NCBI GenBank assembly: GCA_947175225.1
Contig: CAMWLX010000271.1
Coordinates: 1 to 5,201, forward strand
Direction of reading: 5' to 3'
DNA length: 5,201 nucleotides
Source of the DNA: an uncultured Porphyromonadaceae bacterium
Lineage (GTDB): Bacteria > Bacteroidota > Bacteroidia > Bacteroidales > Muribaculaceae
This document shows, in pieces, positions 1-5,201 of the stretch. The notes under the pieces are model-generated. The model did no database searches. It had not been told where the DNA came from and saw only the letters and a program-made list of their open reading frames with translations. Every line of letters starts with the position of its first letter. The first letter of the stretch is position 1. The position numbers and the translations under genes were made by a program.

Positions 1-2
1 AG

Positions 3-1382
3 TCGTTTGGTTGGGGTCCCGACCGCAACAAACTCGTGTATGTCAGCCGTAAACTTGCCGGACAGGATTATGCTTTCTCCACAGACAGCGATCTTTTCCT
101 TTATGACACAGAAAATGGACAAACTGAATGTCTCACTCCGGGAGAAGAATGGCCCGGTTATGACACAGACCCGGCTTTCTCACCAGATGGAAATAGCCTT
201 GCATTCCTCTCGATGAAGACTGCTAAATATGAAAGCGACAAAAAGCGCCTGATGGTGATGGATATGACTTCACGCAGTGTAAAAGATCTGACTGAAAACT
301 GGGACCGCTGGCCGGAGGGAATCGCATGGACTCCTGATGGTAAGGAAATCGTTTTCAACGGTTATAGCGATGGCGTGATGCCAATATTCAAAATAAACGT
401 GGCAGATGCAAAGATCGACGTTATAGCTGAAGGTCAGTATGACTATGTAGGTGTTCAGCCCCTTGGAAATACCGGTAAGGTAGCTTGTATGCGTCACTCT
501 ATGCTTGAGCCAAACGATATTTATGTTGCAGAAGCAGGAAATGTGAGACAACTGACAGAAGTCAACAAAGACATCCTTTCTCAACTTGCTGAAGTGAAAG
601 TGGAGAAACATCTTGTTCCGACAACTGACGGCAAGGAGATGACTTGCTGGGTAATACTTCCTCCAAACTTCGATCCCAACAAGAAATATCCTGCAATTCT
701 TTATTGCCAGGGTGGTCCGCAGCAGGCTGTAAGCCAGTTCTGGAGCTATCGTTGGAACTTCCGTATCATGGCATCGCAAGGCTACGTCATCATAGCTCCT
801 AACCGTCGTGGTCTTCCGGGTTTTGGCGAGGAATGGAACCGTCAGATCTCAGGAGATTATGGTGGTCAGAACATGCGTGATTATTTCTCCGCAACAGACT
901 ACATTGCAGCTCAACCATACGTTGACGCTAAGAAGATTGGTGCCATTGGAGCAAGCTATGGTGGCTTCTCAGTTTACTGGCTTGCCGGACATCATGAAGG
1001 ACGCTTTGCAGCTCTCGTAGCACATGCCGGTATCTTCAATATGGAAGCCCAGTATCTTGAGACAGAAGAAATGTGGTTTGCTGACTTCGATATGGGTGGC
1101 GCACCATGGGAGAATGGCAATGCGACTGCACAGCGCACATTTGCCACATCACCTCACAAATTCGTCAACAACTGGACTGCTCCTATTCTTGTCACAGTTG
1201 GAGAACTTGACTACCGTATCCTTGCATCGCAAGGCATGATGGCATTCAATGCAGCAAAGATGCATGGTCTGGAAGCAGAGATGCTCGTCTTCCCCGACGA
1301 AAACCATTGGATCCTGAAGCCTCAGAATGCTATCCTCTGGCAACGCACCTTCTTCCGTTTCTTAGATAAATACCTCAAATAA
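3..1382 (+). CDS. dpp5: Dipeptidyl-peptidase 5-like S9 family serine peptidase (5' end outside window)
   Basis: This is a prolyl-oligopeptidase-family (S9) serine exopeptidase. By similarity to Porphyromonas DPP5 it would release dipeptides from peptide N-termini in the periplasm. The frame is open from the left edge: codons before the GTG at 36 read on as S-F-G-W-G-P-D-R, so that GTG is internal. Of the 459 visible residues, about 1-190 are beta-propeller blades (repeated SPDG/TPDG turns) and about 195-459 are the alpha/beta-hydrolase domain. The triad is visible: Ser in GASYGG (codon 954-956), Asp in GELDYR (1209-1211) and His in DENHW (1305-1307). Ser-Asp spacing is 85 residues and Asp-His 32. 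YLETEEMWF, SPHKFV and ILASQGM are motifs I associate with DPP5. From memory, characterised DPP5 has about 684 residues, so about 220, including any signal peptide, lie upstream. The gene is convergent with its neighbour. DPP5 rather than another S9 subgroup is likely but unproven; S9 membership is secure. Confidence 0.93.
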   Translation, partial: SFGWGPDRNKLVYVSRKLAGQDYAFSTDSDLFLYDTENGQTECLTPGEEWPGYDTDPAFSPDGNSLAFLSMKTAKYESDKKRLMVMDMTSRSVKDLTENWDRWPEGIAWTPDGKEIVFNGYSDGVMPIFKINVADAKIDVIAEGQYDYVGVQPLGNTGKVACMRHSMLEPNDIYVAEAGNVRQLTEVNKDILSQLAEVKVEKHLVPTTDGKEMTCWVILPPNFDPNKKYPAILYCQGGPQQAVSQFWSYRWNFRIMASQGYVIIAPNRRGLPGFGEEWNRQISGDYGGQNMRDYFSATDYIAAQPYVDAKKIGAIGASYGGFSVYWLAGHHEGRFAALVAHAGIFNMEAQYLETEEMWFADFDMGGAPWENGNATAQRTFATSPHKFVNNWTAPILVTVGELDYRILASQGMMAFNAAKMHGLEAEMLVFPDENHWILKPQNAILWQRTFFRFLDKYLK

Positions 1383-1389
1383 AATGATT

Positions 1390-1422
1390 AATCCCGGAAA
1401 TTATTGATAAATTTCCGGGATT
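1390..1422. terminator. Bidirectional rho-independent terminator between convergent genes
   Basis: A perfect inverted repeat has arms AATCCCGGAAATT (1390-1402) and AATTTCCGGGATT (1410-1422), giving a 13-bp stem with a 7-nt loop. On the plus strand it is followed by CTTTTAT, starting 8 nt after the peptidase stop. Read on the minus strand, it is followed by a weaker T-containing tail (ATCATTTT after the stem). The minus-strand stop codon at 1426-1428 lies inside the plus-strand T-tail, only 3 nt from the stem. Position, GC-rich core and T-rich flanks on both sides fit one terminator serving both transcripts. Confidence 0.88.
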
Positions 1423-1425
1423 CTT

Positions 1426-2610
1426 TTATAATCTTACTCCAATGCCAAGCATTAGGTTTTGAGGATCTTGAAAACGTGCCAGGCGATAACCGACGTTAAG
1501 ATAAACACTATGCGTAATAAATGTTTTTAACGTCAACGACTGATAGAAGCGTCGCTCTCCATTAGGCTTGATGAAGTCATAGCCGAGACCCACATTAAGG
1601 GTGAAAATTGGCATAGTCAATTCTGCATGGGCAGATGCTCCAACACTTATCTGGTTGCCGAATATTGGACGCCGAAAAAGAATATTTTCTCCATAACTCC
1701 CTTCTACCCAGTTTGGAGCAAGATCTGCACTCTCATCCCACATAATATCAATAGCCGGTCCGACATCGACATAGCGATTCAACTTCCGTAAAGTAGAAAA
1801 CTGCATGCCAAGCACACCAAATTTTCCCGGCAATATTGTAGGAGAATTATCAATGACAAGCACACGCTTTCGCCAAGCACCAAATGCCATGATATCGAAC
1901 ATCCATTTCCCTTTATCAGCTTCCTCTATCAGAGAATTATTTGAATATTGTTCGCTTTTCTCAACTGTATTTAGATTATATGCTATGCCAACCACTGCTC
2001 CTAATGAGTTTACGCCTCTATTGGGAAATGAAGTGTTTCCATTAGAATAATGTTTCAGTATGACTCCTGCATTTATCTCCCAGCGTTCTGATAGTGAATA
2101 ATGTAGCTTTGCAGCAATACCCATGTGTGCAGTCGCATAAGTACTTACAGGAGCTGCGTTGTCTGTTGATTGTTCACAATATGCTTTCCATCCGAAAGCG
2201 GCTCCGAACTGCCATTCATATCCAAGCCACACATTATTTCCCACTTTAGCGAACGGTGTCCCTTGAAATGCATAAACCGATATGGGCGTTCCAAGTGTAT
2301 TAGAATGAAAAAATGAATTTGCTCCTATTCCAATGCCTTGGTAGAGACCTTTGTAAAGTACCCCTTGGCGTGATTGAGGATTAAAACTGAAATCTACACG
2401 AGCATCCCCTGCCACAGTAGAATTGATCTGGCTCATTGAGGGATTATCACCCCTTATGAACGCACATGTTCCTGGCACCCATCCTGCTGATACATCCACA
2501 CCTACTCTCCATTTCAATGGTGCTGAAAATCCCGAGGAAATCGTATCTGAAGCAAAGAGTGTGAATTCAACTAACGATATTATGATTAAAACTAATATTC
2601 TACTTTTCAT
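1426..2610 (-). CDS. PagL-like lipid A deacylase / acyloxyacyl hydrolase family outer-membrane protein
   Basis: A 394-residue outer-membrane beta-barrel protein resembling Bacteroidota proteins annotated as acyloxyacyl hydrolase (PagL-like, Pfam PF09411 from memory). PagL removes the 3-O-linked acyl chain of lipid A. Seen: a hydrophobic signal segment at residues 4-20 ending in FASD; alternating polar/hydrophobic strands throughout; and H187-Y-S189-N-G. H-x-S-N is the PagL catalytic signature (His and Ser), followed by a P-N-x-G-V-N-S-L-G stretch that looks familiar from Bacteroidota members. The C-terminus (LGIGVRL) resembles a last barrel strand but ends in Leu rather than the usual aromatic. 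Residues about 235-394 form a second barrel-like half without the catalytic pair. No acidic residue lies within 20 residues after His187, although Pseudomonas PagL uses a Glu 14 residues on. The ATG (2610-2608) overlaps the upstream lipoprotein stop as ATGA, so coupled translation is likely. Activity is inferred. Confidence 0.78.
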   Translation of the reverse strand: MKSRILVLIIISLVEFTLFASDTISSGFSAPLKWRVGVDVSAGWVPGTCAFIRGDNPSMSQINSTVAGDARVDFSFNPQSRQGVLYKGLYQGIGIGANSFFHSNTLGTPISVYAFQGTPFAKVGNNVWLGYEWQFGAAFGWKAYCEQSTDNAAPVSTYATAHMGIAAKLHYSLSERWEINAGVILKHYSNGNTSFPNRGVNSLGAVVGIAYNLNTVEKSEQYSNNSLIEEADKGKWMFDIMAFGAWRKRVLVIDNSPTILPGKFGVLGMQFSTLRKLNRYVDVGPAIDIMWDESADLAPNWVEGSYGENILFRRPIFGNQISVGASAHAELTMPIFTLNVGLGYDFIKPNGERRFYQSLTLKTFITHSVYLNVGYRLARFQDPQNLMLGIGVRL

Positions 2611-3533
2611 AAATCTTCAAAAATAACTTCATAGTCATAATCAATTGGATAAACTGCTTTGCATTTAATAGGGAGCATAACCTGTGAGTCGGCTACCGTA
2701 TTGTCAAGAATAAGAATACTCTCCATAGTAGCTTCTGAATATAAATATTTGTATCTGACCTTAGCAAACTTTAATGGAGGCACATCAACGGTAAAGCTTT
2801 CTGAAATAGAATCCGGAGAGCAAAAATCTATCCTATCCCCAATTGTAAAGTTCTTATTGCTAAGTCCCAACCAACGTCCATTAATACAGACAGGGATATC
2901 TATATCAAAAGTCAATCCATTTGCCCATTCCTCATCCGTAGTCACCTCTTCAAAACAATTGTTCATGTAATAAGGGTATATATCCAGAGGGTACGATTCA
3001 GAAAGGTGGTTAGAAAATACTGTAGAATATGTCTGATTTGACATATACTCCTTTATCTTCATGTCGTTATCATAATCCTGCATAACGAATTTTAAAGGCT
3101 TTCCTTTAGAAATTTTGAAATCTATTCTTTTTACGTCACCATATACATATTCAAGATCAAGAGTAACAGTGAGTGCAGAGGAAGCATTATACCAACTTGA
3201 AAAATAAAGCATATCGCCATGAAGAGAAACACCATATTCTCTTAATGGTGTTCGGTATGTTATATCGAGCAATTCAGAAGCGGGACAATTCTCATCTACC
3301 TCTTTATAATCGGTGTTTCGATACTCCACATATTTATAGTCGGGATAATCAAAATTGATATAGACCCTGATAAGCCCTTGCCGAGATATCGGAGTGCGCC
3401 AACTTCCGTTGTCGCCATCTATGTTAACTTCGCTAAAGTCAGGCAACCGGTTATCATCAAGAAAAATCTCGTTATTGCATCCTGAAAACAAAATAATCAA
3501 CGATGCTCCCAAAGTAATAAAAATCGACTTCAT
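2607..3533 (-). CDS. Lipoprotein of unknown function, coupled to the PagL-like gene
   Basis: A complete 308-residue protein that I cannot assign to a named family. The N-terminus is a lipoprotein signal: M-K-S, hydrophobic residues 4-16, then lipobox FSGC with the lipidated Cys at 19. After the Cys comes N-N-E-I-F-L-D-D-N, a polar, slightly acidic tether but not an obvious surface-export signal. The mature part is rich in Tyr, Asp, Ser and beta-branched residues, with short alternating stretches (LTVTLDLEYVY near 121-131; SFTVDVPPLKF near 246-256) that suggest beta-sandwich domains. Scattered cysteines (about 83, 193, 217, 238, 289) show no metal-site spacing. The ATG at 3533 is chosen because the signal begins right there. 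Upstream is a 91-nt gap with a palindrome; downstream its TGA overlaps the start of the outer-membrane lipid A deacylase-like gene. That suggests a role at the outer membrane, perhaps as accessory to the barrel, but this is inference from context only. Confidence 0.85.
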   Translation of the reverse strand: MKSIFITLGASLIILFSGCNNEIFLDDNRLPDFSEVNIDGDNGSWRTPISRQGLIRVYINFDYPDYKYVEYRNTDYKEVDENCPASELLDITYRTPLREYGVSLHGDMLYFSSWYNASSALTVTLDLEYVYGDVKRIDFKISKGKPLKFVMQDYDNDMKIKEYMSNQTYSTVFSNHLSESYPLDIYPYYMNNCFEEVTTDEEWANGLTFDIDIPVCINGRWLGLSNKNFTIGDRIDFCSPDSISESFTVDVPPLKFAKVRYKYLYSEATMESILILDNTVADSQVMLPIKCKAVYPIDYDYEVIFEDL

Positions 3534-3624
3534 AGGTACTAACTCATTATTCCTAACACATAAGTGTTATCGCTAACTTTCAATCGAATATACATTAATG
3601 ATAGAATAATATTTTTTCAGCTAT
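3534..3624 (-). other. 91-nt AT-rich intergenic gap between the Tat-protein and lipoprotein genes
   Basis: This is the only sizeable non-coding gap within the leftward block. It is AT-rich and contains the TAACAC/GTGTTA palindrome, an adjacent CATTAATG palindrome (3593-3600) and a near-consensus -7 box. It has no hairpin plus T-run that would end transcription of the upstream gene. It could be a weak internal promoter region or a simple operon spacer; the sequence alone does not decide. Confidence 0.5.
3554..3569. promoter_or_regulatory. 16-bp palindrome in the leader of the lipoprotein gene (possible operator)
   Basis: TAACAC (3554-3559), spacer ATAA, GTGTTA (3564-3569) is a perfect 6-bp inverted repeat, 20 nt upstream of the lipoprotein ATG. 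No T-tract follows on either strand, so it is not a terminator. About 15 bp further upstream of the palindrome, the minus strand carries TATATTCG (plus 3585-3592), one mismatch from the Bacteroidota -7 consensus TAnnTTTG, but no TTTG-type -33 element stands at the expected distance. If that were the promoter, the palindrome would lie at or just after the transcription start, a plausible repressor site or 5' hairpin. The evidence is structural only. Confidence 0.25.
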
Positions 3625-4182
3625 TTAGTAAAAAACATGATAGATACAAGATTTATCCCCTCGCTGTATGGAAGCCTCAACTTTGACCTCAACCGGCTTC
3701 TGGAAGACGTATGAAAACATCTTTTCTGCAAACCCTTCCGAGCAATAGCACAAGGCCGGAAACAACTTGTCTGAACAGTTCTTTAAAAGAGGACACACAC
3801 ATACGGGTTTATTCTCATCGACAATAAGCATCTGCTTTGCATTATCGTTCCTCACTATCCAACCCCATGAATTTTGCAAGAACTCGATGAATTCATCAGG
3901 TTTCCCAATATAAGGTTTCACCATATCCGGAACATTCAGCAGGTCGTGGTGAGCCTGAGAAGTTGACTTCACAATTTCTCTGAGTTGAGAATCTGAAAGA
4001 TTATTCTTATCCAATGAATCAAGCAGTTCAGTGATCCATTGAAGTGCAAAGGCTTCATCCCTATTGATTTCAGGTTTCTTTTCCAATTCATTTGCTTTGG
4101 CTGTAAAATCAAAAACTGAGCCAAAACAGCATGCACACGCCAATCCTGCGCAACCTTTTATAAAACTACGTCGAGAAGTCAT
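3625..4182 (-). CDS. Tat-exported cysteine-rich small protein, possibly V4R/DUF6144-like
   Basis: A 185-residue protein with a textbook twin-arginine signal: S-R-R-S-F-I-K at residues 3-9, a hydrophobic stretch that itself holds Cys 11, 16, 18 and 19, and an A-K-A cleavage site (28-30). Tat export implies the protein folds, perhaps with a cofactor, before leaving the cytoplasm. The mature part is helical (about 36-110), then a compact domain with Cys128-V-Cys130-P and Cys136, then Cys145-Y-Cys147-S-E-G-F, and the ending SIQRGDKSC179. The order Cys-x-Cys-P, Cys-x-Cys, G-F, P-V-x-V, R-G-D-x-x-C recalls V4R-type domains and DUF6144 proteins; that resemblance is from memory. Metal or thiol chemistry is inferred. 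The ATG at 4182 is preferred over the in-frame TTG at 4188 because it puts the RR motif at the usual place. No clear Shine-Dalgarno precedes it. It starts 11 nt after the TPR gene stop, so the two are probably co-transcribed. Confidence 0.8.
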   Translation of the reverse strand: MTSRRSFIKGCAGLACACCFGSVFDFTAKANELEKKPEINRDEAFALQWITELLDSLDKNNLSDSQLREIVKSTSQAHHDLLNVPDMVKPYIGKPDEFIEFLQNSWGWIVRNDNAKQMLIVDENKPVCVCPLLKNCSDKLFPALCYCSEGFAEKMFSYVFQKPVEVKVEASIQRGDKSCIYHVFY

Positions 4183-4193
4183 ATCCAACTAAT

Positions 4194-5201
4194 CTAATTT
4201 TCATTAAATACCTTTAATACATGGTTTACAAATTCTTCGGGAGTTGAAGGATAAGGAATCTCCCCGAAATTTGAATGACCACCATTATAGCAATAGCCCA
4301 ATATCCATGCCGGATCGATACTATCCCAGCTAAGAGAACGTTCAAGAGTGTAAAGCCGGTAATTGTTTGCTTCTTTGTCAGGAACAAATGCAATGTAGCG
4401 AGCCAAGGGTATCCTTTTAGGCTCGGGCATCGTCCAAACTACAACGGCTTCATCTCCCTCTCCTATTACATCAATTTTTATCTCCTTTTGTTCTGGTAGA
4501 TAATACCCTATCTGTTCAAGTAAATAAAATATCGCATCATCTTCATTCGACAGAATTTCTATGCTATCCGCAGAGGGAACGCATGTATCAGCAACATCTA
4601 TTAGAAAATTGAATTCAAAACGATAGAGATCCATTTCTTTCAAGTTTGAATCTTGCCCTTCGAGTATTGCCTTAGCTGTTTGCTTTATTTTCTCATCTGC
4701 ATTATCGCTCTCAACAATTCTCATTAAAATTTCTTTCTCCTTTTCCTTTTCACCCATTTTTGAATAGACCACCCCAAGATAGAACATTATGGCATAATCA
4801 TCAGGATGCTTTTCATTGGCAAATTCAAGATAACGCCGAGCTTCTTTATATTTCTCATCATCTATTAAAGACATTCCTTTAAATAAGAGAGCCTCAGAAT
4901 CGGAGGGATAGTATTTCAAATTAAGATCAAGCAGATCATCTTTAAAAGAATGGCGATAAAGATAATATTCTATGGCATGGATGCCATCAAGCATATTTTT
5001 TAATCCTTCTTCTGCATTCAGTGACTCTCCATCATTCCAATCCCATTGGCAGCCATTGACACGACTATGCTTCAATATATCAATTCCCAATTTTGAAAGT
5101 GACTCTTGGTCATCTATATACTGGAAAGCTTGTGCTTTTGCTAATCTAAAATCCAGACGATTAGGAAAAACTTCAATGCCTTTTTTTAAAGTTTCTAAAG
5201 C
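4194..5201 (-). CDS. Tetratricopeptide-repeat protein with an unassigned C-terminal domain (5' end outside window)
   Basis: 335 residues are visible and the frame stays open to the right edge. The apparent start at 5090 is a TTG inside coding sequence, because the 37 codons before it read as helical TPR-type protein (ETLKKGIEVFPNRLDFRLAK). TPR-like helix pairs occur near visible residues 5-40, 99-132 (P-S-D-S-E-A-L-L-F-K-G, then Y-K-E-A-R-R-Y-L) and 133-166 (P-D-D-Y-A-I-M-F-Y-L-G). Residues about 192-335 form a different domain with strands (EIKIDVIGEG, AVVVWTMPEP) and an ending rich in Trp, Tyr and Gly (WILGYCYNGGHSNFGEIPYP) that I do not recognise. TPRs usually mediate protein contacts, so this may be a scaffold or partner for the Tat protein encoded 11 nt downstream; that is inference. 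Any signal peptide or membrane anchor would lie outside the window. The stop is TAG. Confidence 0.85.
   Translation of the reverse strand, partial: ALETLKKGIEVFPNRLDFRLAKAQAFQYIDDQESLSKLGIDILKHSRVNGCQWDWNDGESLNAEEGLKNMLDGIHAIEYYLYRHSFKDDLLDLNLKYYPSDSEALLFKGMSLIDDEKYKEARRYLEFANEKHPDDYAIMFYLGVVYSKMGEKEKEKEILMRIVESDNADEKIKQTAKAILEGQDSNLKEMDLYRFEFNFLIDVADTCVPSADSIEILSNEDDAIFYLLEQIGYYLPEQKEIKIDVIGEGDEAVVVWTMPEPKRIPLARYIAFVPDKEANNYRLYTLERSLSWDSIDPAWILGYCYNGGHSNFGEIPYPSTPEEFVNHVLKVFNEN

Noticed and set aside
270..779. A 169-codon open frame on the minus strand inside the peptidase gene
   Set aside because: It lies fully opposite a strongly supported S9 coding region, and its translation (Cys- and His-scattered, no domain pattern) reads like an antisense shadow.
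2659..2970. A 103-codon plus-strand frame inside the lipoprotein gene
   Set aside because: It is antisense to a complete lipoprotein gene with a clear signal peptide; it has no signal or motif of its own.
3554..3569. Palindrome as a terminator for the Tat-protein transcript
   Set aside because: The stem is only 6 bp, with no T-run after it on either strand.
3585..3592. TATATTCG as a confident sigma-70-type Bacteroidota promoter
   Set aside because: It has one mismatch from TAnnTTTG and no TTTG-like -33 element at the expected spacing, so it is mentioned only as a weak possibility.
4119..4152. Lipobox in the Cys-rich part of the Tat signal peptide
   Set aside because: None of the four cysteines is preceded by a proper L-[AS]-[GA] lipobox, whereas an A-K-A signal peptidase I site follows at residues 28-30. 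A Tat lipoprotein is not excluded but is not supported.
4183..4188. TTG at 4188 as the start of the Tat protein
   Set aside because: It adds only two residues before an ATG at 4182 that places the twin-arginine motif normally, so TTG use is unnecessary.

Overview
The window looks like a piece of a Bacteroidota (probably Bacteroidales) chromosome. The pointers are a DPP5-type S9 peptidase, a Bacteroidota-style PagL-like outer-membrane barrel protein, a lipoprotein signal, start codons without clear Shine-Dalgarno sequences, and moderate to low GC. I see no rRNA, tRNA, insertion sequence or CRISPR array.

Layout. One gene runs rightward: the C-terminal two thirds of a dipeptidyl-peptidase 5-like serine peptidase (3-1382), cut by the left edge. 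It meets a leftward block of four genes tail to tail, and a 13-bp-stem hairpin (1390-1422) sits between them as a shared terminator. In their own reading order the leftward genes are: a TPR protein cut by the right edge (4194-5201); a short Tat-exported, cysteine-rich protein (3625-4182) starting 11 nt after it; a 91-nt gap holding a 16-bp palindrome; a lipoprotein of unknown function (2607-3533); and a PagL/acyloxyacyl-hydrolase-like outer-membrane protein (1426-2610) whose ATG overlaps the lipoprotein stop codon (ATGA).

How the genes may work together. The overlap makes lipoprotein and lipid A deacylase-like barrel a probable translationally coupled pair acting at the outer membrane. The TPR gene and the Tat-substrate gene form a second tight pair of unknown role. 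Whether all four are one transcript is undecided: the 91-nt gap could hold a promoter or only a leader. The DPP5-like peptidase is convergent and probably unrelated in regulation; its family takes part in periplasmic peptide breakdown.

Two start corrections matter. The reading frame at 4194-5090 has no real start at 5090 (it is an internal TTG) and stays open to the window edge. The Tat protein is better started at the ATG at 4182 than at the TTG at 4188. I found no clearly new system; the most interesting unknowns are the Tat/Cys protein with its TPR partner and the lipoprotein coupled to the lipid A deacylase-like barrel.
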